Positions 24,484-31,379 of a DNA stretch of 32,896 nucleotides are shown one piece after another. Below the pieces are notes generated by a model. The model made no database searches, was not told the DNA's origin, and worked only from the letters and a program-made list of their open reading frames with translations. Source of the stretch: Cellvibrionales bacterium UBA2618 (GTDB lineage: Bacteria > Pseudomonadota > Gammaproteobacteria > Pseudomonadales > Porticoccaceae). The DNA is taken from NCBI GenBank assembly GCA_002339165.1, contig DDJS01000045.1:12977-45872 (forward strand). The letters are read 5' to 3'. Numbering within the stretch: position 1 is the first letter of the stretch; the number at the start of each line of letters is the position of its first letter. Both the position numbers and the translations under genes were made by a program.

Positions 24484-25341
24484 TTAGGGTTGGCCTATTC
24501 GAATACTGAGATTATCAATCAAGCGTGCCGACTCGGTGTACATGGCTCCGAGAATGGTCAAATGTCGGTCATCGGCAGCCGCCAATTCGAGGGTTTTGCT
24601 GTGACATACAGTCACATAATCTGCGGTAAACCCTCCCTCCGTGATCCGCTCACGCGCCTGTATTTCAAGTTCACTAAAGCCACTATTACCCGCCGAGATT
24701 TGCGCGGCAAGCCAGGTTAGGGTATTTATGAGTACGGTCACCCGAGGGCGCTCGCGAGGCGTAATAAAACTATTTCGAGAGCTCATCGCCAAACCATCGG
24801 GTTCGCGAAAAATCGGCGCCGCAATAATTTTCACGGGTAGGCAGAGATCCTCGACCATACGTCGGATAACGGCTAATTGCTGGTAATCCTTGAGACCAAA
24901 GATGCTCTCGTCCGGTTGCACGATGTGGAACAGTTTACTGACTACGGTCGTGACACCCTCGAAGTGTCCCGGTCGACTTGCGCCACACAACATGTCGGTC
25001 ATTGTCGGGCATATCACCCGACTCTGGGTGTCCAACCCATTCGGATACATTTCGGTATCGTTTGGATTAAAAAGATAATCGCAGCCACTGGCGCGGAGCT
25101 TCTGGCAATCCGCAGCAAAGGTCCGCGGGTACTTGTCCCAATCTTCGTTCAAACCAAACTGTAACGCGTTGACAAAAATTGAGCACACAACGATATCATT
25201 GGTCTGCTGAGCCTGCGTCACGAGCGCGAGGTGGCCATCGTGTAAATTGCCCATAGTCGGTACAAAGCCAATTTTCAAACCCTCGCGTCGGTGGGCGAAA
25301 AGTGCCTCGCGAAGACCCTTAATAGTATGCTGGATTTGCAA
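24484..25341 (-). CDS. panC: Pantothenate synthetase (pantoate-beta-alanine ligase)
   Basis: A 285-residue ATP-dependent ligase joining pantoate and beta-alanine. The HIGH-like motif PTMGNLHDGH gives His34 and His37; Asn58 and Gln61 of the pantoate pocket, Lys151 and the GLAMSSRN loop are all present. Three normally near-constant neighbours differ: FVNP reads FVNA (Ala59), the Glu before GASRPGHF is Cys119, and GEKD reads GLKD (Leu150). The only in-frame start after an upstream stop is TTG at 25339-25341, with GGGAG upstream. It follows dnaB by 23 nt, so it is the last gene of the rpsF-dnaB cluster. panB and panD are not in the window. Confidence 0.92.
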   Translation of the reverse strand: MQIQHTIKGLREALFAHRREGLKIGFVPTMGNLHDGHLALVTQAQQTNDIVVCSIFVNALQFGLNEDWDKYPRTFAADCQKLRASGCDYLFNPNDTEMYPNGLDTQSRVICPTMTDMLCGASRPGHFEGVTTVVSKLFHIVQPDESIFGLKDYQQLAVIRRMVEDLCLPVKIIAAPIFREPDGLAMSSRNSFITPRERPRVTVLINTLTWLAAQISAGNSGFSELEIQARERITEGGFTADYVTVCHSKTLELAAADDRHLTILGAMYTESARLIDNLSIRIGQP

Positions 25342-25364
25342 CGCACCCGCTCCCTATAGACCGC

Positions 25365-26813
25365 CTATTGATCGCCAAAATAATCACTAACCAAATTTTC
25401 GAAACGCGTGTATTTGCCCAAAAATGCTAGATGGCAAGTACCAATGGGTCCGTTACGTTGCTTGCCAATAATAATTTCGGCGCGACCCTTGTCGGGACTG
25501 TCCTCGTTGTATACCTCGTCTCGATAGAGAAAAACGATGACATCCGCGTCTTGCTCGATCGCGCCTGAATCACGCAGGTCGGAATTCACTGGACGTTTAT
25601 TCGGTCTCTGTTCGACGTTTCGACTCAATTGCGATAACGCCAACATCGGACACTCGTATTCACGGGCAATATTTTTCAATTCGCGTGAAATTTGCGAAAT
25701 TTCCTGCACCCGACCCTCGCTGGCATTGGTGCCGCTCATCAGCTGCAGATAATCCACCATAATCAAACCCGGTTGGGCGCTGGCATAGAGCGCACCGTCG
25801 TCGGGTTGCGCTTCTTGGCCATGCTCGGCATGCCATTGCTGGCGCAGATAATCCAGTCGCTCGCGCGTAAATTGTTTGATCCTGTTGCGGATCTCAAGCG
25901 GCGTAATACCCGCCGTGTCATCGATGTAAAGAGGTCGATCCTTTAGGCGTTGAGCGGCGCTGCCAAGACGGGGCCAGTCGTCCTCACTAAGATTTCCGGT
26001 GCGCATGTGGGTTTGATCAATTTTGCCAATGGAAGACAATAATCGGGTGATCAGTTGGCTGGCTGGCATCTCGAGCGAAAAGACTAAAACCGGCCGCTGT
26101 TGATGAAGAACCGCATGTTCCACCATGTTCATAGCAAAAGCCGTTTTCCCCATAGAAGGCCGACCGGCGATAATCACCAAATCAGATTTTTGCCATCCAG
26201 ATGTCATACCATCTAACTCGGAAAACCCGGTACTTAAACCGGTAATGTCCGAGTCGCTGTTAGAGAGTTCGTCAAGCCGAGCGATGGCTTCTTGAAGGAG
26301 CGAGTTAACCTCCCTAAAGCCACCTTTTTTCGGACGATTTTCAATAATTGCTTGAAGTCGACTCTCGGCCTCCGCGAGTAACTTTGAACTGTCCCAACCG
26401 AGAGGATGGTAACCCTTGCGAACGATGTCGCTTGCAGCGCCAATCAATTGGCGCACGATAGAGCGCTCTAATACGATCTGCGTATAGGCCGGTATATTGG
26501 CAGAGCTCGGGGTGTTCTGCGCCAGTTCGACAAGATATTCGGCGCCGCCGATGGTCGCGAGTTGCTCAGTGTTTTGCAGCGATTCCGACAGCGTAATCGG
26601 ATCAAAGGGCTGTTCGTCAGCAGCCAATGCCTGCATCGCTGCGAATATCAATTGATGGTCTCGGCTATAAAAATCCGACTCAGAAAGCACTTCAGCGGCG
26701 CCATCAAAGGCGTCGTTTTTTAACATCAAACCGCCGAGCACCGCTTGCTCTGCCTCTATAGAGTGAGGTAGCGGCTGGCTTGCTGTAGGTTCGGCAAATA
26801 ACGCCTCGTTCAT
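25365..26813 (-). CDS. dnaB: Replicative DNA helicase
   Basis: A 482-residue hexameric helicase. The N-terminal domain (about 15-160) starts LPHSIEAEQAVLGGLML; the RecA-like ATPase domain has Walker A GRPSMGKT near residue 217, VLVFSLEM, Walker B LIMVDYLQLM, and the DnaB motifs LALSQLSRNVEQR, RPVNSDLRDSGAIEQDAD and IIIGKQRNGPIG. Compared with E. coli DnaB (471) there is an extra stretch of about 26 residues, hydrophilic and Gln/Glu-rich, just before the Walker B strand. It has no intein features. The ATG at 26811-26813 has GAGG 9 nt upstream; an in-frame TTG directly before it is unlikely. It is next to rplI, the usual order. Confidence 0.96.
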   Translation of the reverse strand: MNEALFAEPTASQPLPHSIEAEQAVLGGLMLKNDAFDGAAEVLSESDFYSRDHQLIFAAMQALAADEQPFDPITLSESLQNTEQLATIGGAEYLVELAQNTPSSANIPAYTQIVLERSIVRQLIGAASDIVRKGYHPLGWDSSKLLAEAESRLQAIIENRPKKGGFREVNSLLQEAIARLDELSNSDSDITGLSTGFSELDGMTSGWQKSDLVIIAGRPSMGKTAFAMNMVEHAVLHQQRPVLVFSLEMPASQLITRLLSSIGKIDQTHMRTGNLSEDDWPRLGSAAQRLKDRPLYIDDTAGITPLEIRNRIKQFTRERLDYLRQQWHAEHGQEAQPDDGALYASAQPGLIMVDYLQLMSGTNASEGRVQEISQISRELKNIAREYECPMLALSQLSRNVEQRPNKRPVNSDLRDSGAIEQDADVIVFLYRDEVYNEDSPDKGRAEIIIGKQRNGPIGTCHLAFLGKYTRFENLVSDYFGDQ

Positions 26814-26909
26814 CAACGCGCCTCGCGAAGTGTTTAAACGACCATCAATCAGACAGCTATGGCACTAAATAGACTGGCGCACTCCCTATCGCGAGCGCAC
26901 CGTCCACCA

Positions 26910-27359
26910 TTACTCTTGTTCAATCACTACCGATATCGATTGAACAATATCCGAGTGTAATTGAACGTCGACGTCAAACGTTCCAATTTGACGCAAACTG
27001 CCCTCGGGAAGATTGACTTCACTGCGATTCACATCACCCCCTGCGGCTACAATCGCTTCTTCTATCTCGCGAGCGCCGACCGACCCAAATAGCTTACCCT
27101 CGTCGCCGGCATTGGCGCTGATGGTAACGGTTGCGATGGCTGCGAGTTTATCGGCTCGAACTTGCGCTACCGCCAGTTTGTCGGCGGCGTTGGATTCTAG
27201 CTCAGCTCGGCGTGACTCAAATTCGGCAATGTTTTTTTCGGTGGCAAAGACTGCTTTACCACGCGGTATTAGGTAGTTACGGCCATAGCCCGCCTTAACA
27301 CTCGCGCGATCACCAATGCCGCCGAACCGGCCCAATTTTTCTAACAATATAACATCCAT
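26910..27359 (-). CDS. rplI: 50S ribosomal protein bL9
   Basis: A 149-residue protein, the same length as E. coli L9. The N-terminal rRNA-binding domain has MDVILLEKLGRFGGIGDRASVKAGYGRNYLIPRGKAV; a long Ala/Glu-rich helix (about 42-75) links it to the C-terminal domain with GDEGKLFGSVGAREIEEAI. L9 binds 23S rRNA near the L1 stalk and limits frameshifting. It is 15 nt downstream of the membrane-protein gene and 96 nt upstream of dnaB in the ribosomal-protein cluster. Confidence 0.97.
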   Translation of the reverse strand: MDVILLEKLGRFGGIGDRASVKAGYGRNYLIPRGKAVFATEKNIAEFESRRAELESNAADKLAVAQVRADKLAAIATVTISANAGDEGKLFGSVGAREIEEAIVAAGGDVNRSEVNLPEGSLRQIGTFDVDVQLHSDIVQSISVVIEQE

Positions 27360-27374
27360 TGATTATTCCTCTGG

Positions 27375-28256
27375 TTATTCTTTTGGTGTTCGGTTGACAA
27401 TATCCGCCAACCGAACACGTAAATCCCAATGGCTATCGACGAAGCCCAAACACACCAACAATAGCGCGAAAACTGGACTGAACATGAATAGCCCGACGTA
27501 CATTATAAACACACTGCTAGCATTCAGTTGCAATGCGTCGGCTGAATAGTGTACCAGTGCTATGCCGGAGACTAACAACGGAACCGGTAGCAGCCGAAAC
27601 CACAGCGCATACTCGGGGGCAAATATCACCCCCAGCGCACCAACCCCCAACAACACCCGCGCCACTCCTGCGTCCAACCGCAAGCCGTGAAATTCTTCGC
27701 GGAAACCACCCGGGTTGTATACCAGCGCCTGCCACCATCGCGAGACGATTAAACTCATCACCGACGTTGTTACCAACCCCCAAGTCAAAAGCCCTAATAC
27801 CAGCGACTGCTGCTCGACGATATCATTTGCCGCTTCAGTATCGCCGCCGGATATCAGCGCCATCATTATTGGCACCAACGCTTCAACACCGCTGGGGAAC
27901 AATAAATTCAGCCCTAAAATCGCCACCACGCTGGCGGCCATCACCGCAATCAGAGCCCACTGCCAGGAGATCGTGACGCGCAGTACCTGCGCGCCAATCA
28001 CCATAATGAGCAGCGCGGCCGACGATACCAGCGTTAGTAGACGGTTGGCGGTATAAGCCTCTGTGTCGCTGACAAACCACCCTAGGAGTACCGGAAGTAG
28101 AGCCCAAAGAGCGACCAGCGACCCCTCGAGGGAGCCTTTTTTAAGCGTTACCAGACCGATGGTCGATGGACTGGCCAAGGGGATAAAATACCCCACCAGA
28201 GCCACGCCACAGGCCTGCGCTCTGCCGCGCATGATAAACTCCACCAGCGCACGCAA
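27375..28256 (-). CDS. Membrane protein between rpsR and rplI (DUF2232-like)
   Basis: A 293-residue protein with about eight hydrophobic segments and a short charged C-terminal tail. It lies between rpsR and rplI, where Pseudomonas also carries a membrane-protein gene; the N-terminus (MRALVEFIMRGRAQA) resembles what I remember of that homologue. The DUF2232 link is tentative and the function unknown; a helper role in membrane-linked assembly is only guesswork. The start is TTG at 28254-28256 with GGAG 7 nt upstream. An in-frame ATG at 28230-28232 also has GGAG, but would drop the N-terminus I recall as conserved. The gap to rpsR is 17 nt. Confidence 0.75.
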   Translation of the reverse strand: MRALVEFIMRGRAQACGVALVGYFIPLASPSTIGLVTLKKGSLEGSLVALWALLPVLLGWFVSDTEAYTANRLLTLVSSAALLIMVIGAQVLRVTISWQWALIAVMAASVVAILGLNLLFPSGVEALVPIMMALISGGDTEAANDIVEQQSLVLGLLTWGLVTTSVMSLIVSRWWQALVYNPGGFREEFHGLRLDAGVARVLLGVGALGVIFAPEYALWFRLLPVPLLVSGIALVHYSADALQLNASSVFIMYVGLFMFSPVFALLLVCLGFVDSHWDLRVRLADIVNRTPKE

Positions 28257-28273
28257 GGCGTCTCTCCGGCCGC

Positions 28274-28501
28274 TTACTTGTGGCTGTCGGTGAACGGCAG
28301 CAAAGCGATGTAACGCGCCCGCTTAATCGCCTCAGAGAGTTCACGCTGATAACGCGCCTTGGTCCCGGTGATACGACTGGGCACAATCTTACCGCTCTCA
28401 GAAACATAGCCTTTGAGCGTGTCCAGATCTTTGTAATCGATCTCAGTAGCGCCTTCAGCGGTGAATCGGCAGAATTTTCTGCGACGTACAAATTTAGCCA
28501 T
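28274..28501 (-). CDS. rpsR: 30S ribosomal protein bS18
   Basis: A 75-residue protein, the same length as E. coli S18. Typical segments are RRRKFCRFTAEG, IDYKDLDTLKGYVSESGKIVPSRITGTKARYQRELSEAIKRARYIALLP. It binds 16S rRNA in the central domain together with S6. The mature protein should begin with Ala after Met removal, the residue acetylated by RimI, whose gene is also in this window. The ATG overlaps the rpsF stop by one base (TAATG), giving coupled translation with its partner S6. Confidence 0.97.
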   Translation of the reverse strand: MAKFVRRRKFCRFTAEGATEIDYKDLDTLKGYVSESGKIVPSRITGTKARYQRELSEAIKRARYIALLPFTDSHK

Positions 28502-29010
28502 TATTGCTCTCCTTCAACGGCGTCTGCCGGTGCATCTGTGGGCGCATCTTCCGCTTGGGCATCTTCATCACCCTGCTCTTCGACTAGCGCCTCTTCAGCA
28601 GCGCTTGCTGCTGCCTGAGCCTTCGCTTGATCAGCTTTAGCCTTGGCTATCGCGCGTGTTTCTCGCGCATCCCTTTCGGCTTTCTCGGCGTTCTCTTGAC
28701 TCATAATTGGCGACTCGGATGTGACTGCCTCAGTGCGGCGAATGACCATGCTACGAATCACTGCATCGTTGTAGCGAAACGTCGAGTTCAACTCGTCGAG
28801 CACGTCTTGACCACATTCGATATTCATCAAAACATAGTGTGCCTTGTGAATTTTATTGATTGGATAGGCCAATTGACGGCGTCCCCAATCCTCTAGACGG
28901 TGGACTGAACCATTGCCTGCGGCAACAGAGGTAGAGTACCGTTCGATCATTCCAGGCACTTGCTCGCTTTGATCCGGGTGAACCAAAAATACAACTTCAT
29001 AGTGACGCAT
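28501..29010 (-). CDS. rpsF: 30S ribosomal protein bS6 with long acidic tail
   Basis: A 169-residue S6, longer than E. coli S6 (131-135). Residues 1-95 are the ferredoxin-like core: MRHYEVVFLVHPDQSEQVPGMIERY, RLEDWGRRQLAYPINKIHKAHYVLMNIE and FRYNDAVIRSMVIRR. The rest is a highly charged tail of about 70 residues, first Ala/Glu/Lys and probably helical, then Ala/Asp/Glu/Pro and probably disordered. E. coli S6 has a shorter tail that is extended with glutamates after translation. The ATG has GGGAG 7 nt upstream. It is the first gene of rpsF-rpsR-membrane protein-rplI-dnaB-panC. Confidence 0.96.
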   Translation of the reverse strand: MRHYEVVFLVHPDQSEQVPGMIERYSTSVAAGNGSVHRLEDWGRRQLAYPINKIHKAHYVLMNIECGQDVLDELNSTFRYNDAVIRSMVIRRTEAVTSESPIMSQENAEKAERDARETRAIAKAKADQAKAQAAASAAEEALVEEQGDEDAQAEDAPTDAPADAVEGEQ

Positions 29011-29078
29011 AATATCTCCCTATGGGTAAATATGCCTCCAACCGCAGCGTTTTTGCCACAGCAATAAGACAAGGAGTG

Positions 29079-29098
29079 ATTGGCCAAAGACGACCAAT
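29079..29098 (-). promoter_or_regulatory. Leader hairpin upstream of rpsF
   Basis: On the - strand, ATTGGTC pairs with GGCCAAT (one G-U pair) around a 6-nt loop, at the start of the predicted rpsF leader (about 93 nt). The S6:S18-binding leader motif known from other bacteria carries a CCG in a bulge, and I find no CCG here, so this is a hairpin of unknown role. Confidence 0.35.
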
Positions 29099-29109
29099 AT
29101 GGGCGCGTC

Positions 29110-29138
29110 ATTGTAGTGACTTGCAGACTGGGTTGCAA
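29110..29138 (-). promoter_or_regulatory. Candidate sigma70 promoter of the rpsF operon
   Basis: On the - strand, TTGCAA (-35, 29133-29138) and TACAAT (-10, 29110-29115, five of six matches) are exactly 17 nt apart. Transcription would start about 93 nt before the rpsF ATG. The position and spacing are good for a ribosomal-protein operon. Confidence 0.55.
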
Positions 29139-29272
29139 CCACTGCCTACGCAAATTGCGCCGCCCATAAACAAGCCCTGACAGACTTCGACAAATTGGCC
29201 TCGCATCTAAGCTGAGACCTTTAAGCCAAGACCTTTGCCCCAACCGGAAATGTGCGTAACTAGCGAGTGGGT

Positions 29273-29854
29273 TTAATACAGAGCTGTGACCGAAACAATA
29301 TTACTTTTAGCGTGCCTAAGACGCAGCGTAATCCAGATTTGCTCTAGCGACGAGAGCAAGTACAGCAGCGCGACTATGCGCAAATAAACATTTATTTCAA
29401 ACAACATTACAATATAAAACGCCGGCGCCAGAGCAGCCGCCGTTATTTTCGCCAGAAACGTATGATAACTTGGATAGCGACCAAACTTTATCCACGACAA
29501 CGCGGTAGATAACGCAAAAGCGATTGACGCCATAACAATAAAGTCCGCCAATCGCCAAAACACCTCGGGCTTAAACACCCAGAGCGCATAACTCATGACA
29601 AAGTACGTTAGTGTATCGGCCCAGCTGTCCAAACGCGCTCCCAACTCACTCGACTGATTCAGGCGACGCGCCAAATAGCCATCGATCAGGTCGCTCGCTA
29701 GCGAGCCTGCCGATAGATGTAAGAACAGTGATTGAAATTTACCCCAGACGCAAAACACCAGCGCAGGCACCAATAACAGCCGCAGCAAGGTAAACAAATT
29801 AGGCGCAGTAAAAAACCGCTGCGCAGAAAAATACTGTTTAATGATCGCATCCAT
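29273..29854 (-). CDS. CDP-alcohol phosphatidyltransferase family protein
   Basis: A 193-residue membrane enzyme with about five or six hydrophobic segments. The catalytic motif is complete: D55..D58-G59..A62-R63...G72...D76...D80 in SDLIDGYLARRLNQSSELGARLDSWAD. Size and PNLFTLLRLLLVPAL start resemble phosphatidylglycerophosphate synthase (PgsA, about 180 residues), but the family also includes cardiolipin synthases and other head-group transferases, so the acceptor alcohol is not assigned. It is distinct from pssA in the same window. The ATG lacks a visible Shine-Dalgarno. It lies 113 nt downstream of rlmB and may be cotranscribed with it. Confidence 0.8.
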   Translation of the reverse strand: MDAIIKQYFSAQRFFTAPNLFTLLRLLLVPALVFCVWGKFQSLFLHLSAGSLASDLIDGYLARRLNQSSELGARLDSWADTLTYFVMSYALWVFKPEVFWRLADFIVMASIAFALSTALSWIKFGRYPSYHTFLAKITAAALAPAFYIVMLFEINVYLRIVALLYLLSSLEQIWITLRLRHAKSNIVSVTALY

Positions 29855-29967
29855 GCATTTGCTGTGATTAATTTAATGCCCAACAATCCATGTTATTGGC
29901 CGCCTCGTGCACTCCCAACAAACTTCAAACCCATTTTAGCTGCGTCGAGTCCAATGCTAAACTCATT

Positions 29968-30699
29968 TCACAGTGCCCGCTGACGCGCCACCTCAAACAT
30001 TGCCACACCTGCAGCCACCGATACATTAAGGCTCTCAACATCACCCGTCATAGGTATTTTCGCCAAAAAATCACAGTGTTTTTTGGTTAGATCGCGCAAC
30101 CCAGTATCCTCTGAACCCATCACCAGTAGAGACGCGCCGCGCACATCGAGATCGTACAGAGACGCCGACGCATCGCCCGTCATGCCTACCACCCAAACAC
30201 CCAACTCTTGCAGGTTTACCAGTGTTCGTGACAAATTAGTCACCACAACCAGTGGAATCAACTCAGCGGCACCACTGGCGACCTTTTGCACCGTCGGCGT
30301 CAAGCCGACCGAATTATCTTTTGGTACGATCACCGCATCGACACCGGCACATGCGGCAGAGCGCAAACAAGCACCTAGGTTATGTGGATCGGTTACCCCA
30401 TCCAACATCAAAAAAAAGCCTTTTTGCGCAGACTTTTTTGCCAGCGCGTACAAAAAACTCTCGTCGTGGGTAGGACCTTCTGCGCAGCGCGCTATCACCC
30501 CCTGATGACGACCAGTGACCTTGGCGCTGATATTCTTTAGGGAAGCCAACTGCACGGTAACACCATGCAACGCGGCTAGGCGCTGTATTTTTTGCAGACG
30601 ATCATCCAGCCGGCCGCTCTGAAGCACCAGTTCCTCCACCCGCTCTGGCGCGCTTTTAAGGACCGACTGTACTGCGTGAACACCAAAAATCCAATCCAA
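29968..30699 (-). CDS. rlmB: 23S rRNA (guanosine-2'-O-)-methyltransferase RlmB
   Basis: A SpoU-type SPOUT methyltransferase that methylates G2251 in the P loop of 23S rRNA. An N-terminal substrate-binding domain starts WIFGVHAVQSVL; the catalytic domain has the motifs DPHNLGACLRSAACAG, VMGSEDTGLR and IPMTGDVESLNVSVAAGVAMFE, which form the knotted S-adenosylmethionine site. The frame is open 48 codons further upstream, but that part is not family-like. I place the start at TTG 30697-30699: it has GGAGG 5 nt upstream and gives 243 residues, the E. coli RlmB length. rnr, its usual E. coli neighbour, is absent here. Confidence 0.92.
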   Translation of the reverse strand: MDWIFGVHAVQSVLKSAPERVEELVLQSGRLDDRLQKIQRLAALHGVTVQLASLKNISAKVTGRHQGVIARCAEGPTHDESFLYALAKKSAQKGFFLMLDGVTDPHNLGACLRSAACAGVDAVIVPKDNSVGLTPTVQKVASGAAELIPLVVVTNLSRTLVNLQELGVWVVGMTGDASASLYDLDVRGASLLVMGSEDTGLRDLTKKHCDFLAKIPMTGDVESLNVSVAAGVAMFEVARQRAL

Positions 30700-30718
30700 T
30701 CCATCCTCCAAAATTTTA

Positions 30719-30749
30719 CTTGGGTTCAGCTCCCAAAAATCAACCCAAG
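30719..30749. repeat. Inverted repeat in the rlmB 5' leader
   Basis: Perfect 8-bp arms CTTGGGTT (30719-30726) and AACCCAAG (30742-30749) with a 15-nt loop. On the - strand the stem ends about 10 nt before the rlmB ribosome binding site, so it would be in the leader if transcription starts further upstream (a TACAAT, - strand, is at 30769-30774). It could affect translation of rlmB or be a protein site in the rlmB-RDD divergent region. Confidence 0.4.
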
Positions 30750-30780
30750 ACGGGCTCTTTGCAGGCGCATTGTACTTACT

Positions 30781-30809
30781 TTGAGTCCCCTCCGAATACC
30801 CTTTATAAT
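30781..30809 (+). promoter_or_regulatory. Candidate sigma70 promoter for the RDD gene
   Basis: TTGAGT (-35, 30781-30786) and a perfect TATAAT (-10, 30804-30809) are 17 nt apart. Transcription would start about 27 nt upstream of the RDD ATG. One of the best consensus promoters in the window; glpK may be read from it too. Confidence 0.6.
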
Positions 30810-30842
30810 AAGTTTTCAATAACAAAATCGAAGTAAGGCCCA

Positions 30843-31310
30843 ATGACTGTGACTATCCCCGAAGTAAAAGCCGGTCTCACCAGACGTCTTGCCAGCCTGG
30901 TGTATGACGGATTTTTATTGTTTGCCATTGCGCTGTTGTACGCTGCCGTGCTGCTCACCGTTAGAATTTTACTGCTTGGACTGGAAGCGGCAACCAATCA
31001 CGAGCCAAATTTGCCGAGCCAGTGGCTTGGCTTTATCGGACTATATGCCTCACTTTCAGGCTACTACTACGTGTGCTGGCGCAAGCAGGGGCAGACGCTT
31101 GGTATGAAGTCATGGCGCATTAAACTTCAGGATTTAGACGGTCAACTCGCCTCACCAAGCCAGTGTGTGCGGCGCTGCCTGTTTGCCATACCCTCTCTGG
31201 CGTGCGGTGGATTAGGCTTTTTTTGGTGCCTATTACCGCCAAATCGCGCATGCTGGCACGATATGGCCAGCGCCACTAAAGTCATTATGGTAGCCAAGCA
31301 GAACACCTAA
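30843..31310 (+). CDS. RDD family membrane protein
   Basis: A 155-residue inner-membrane protein. It shows the RDD pattern: an Arg in the first helix region (TRRLASLVYDGFLL, with the conserved Asp in VYD), and the second signature GQTLGMKSWRIKLQDLDG. Three or so hydrophobic segments are seen (about 22-46, 60-75, 112-130), with a short C-terminal HDMAS stretch typical of the family. Some RDD proteins have been linked to ion transport, but most have no known function. The ATG has AAGG at good spacing and follows a strong promoter candidate. glpK starts 69 nt downstream. Confidence 0.85.
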   Translation: MTVTIPEVKAGLTRRLASLVYDGFLLFAIALLYAAVLLTVRILLLGLEAATNHEPNLPSQWLGFIGLYASLSGYYYVCWRKQGQTLGMKSWRIKLQDLDGQLASPSQCVRRCLFAIPSLACGGLGFFWCLLPPNRACWHDMASATKVIMVAKQNT

Positions 31311-31379
31311 ATCATCGCTGAGTTCCAGACAGCGCATAGCATTTACAGAATAAATAATAAAAAAATGTAGGGGATCGGT

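Noticed and set aside
25365..26813. Intein in dnaB
   Set aside because: The extra stretch is only about 26 residues, without Cys/Ser start and His-Asn end or splicing blocks, and it is not at the P-loop site where DnaB inteins are found.
29011..29103. S6:S18-binding leader motif before rpsF
   Set aside because: The known motif needs a CCG in a bulged stem; no CCG is found in the predicted leader.
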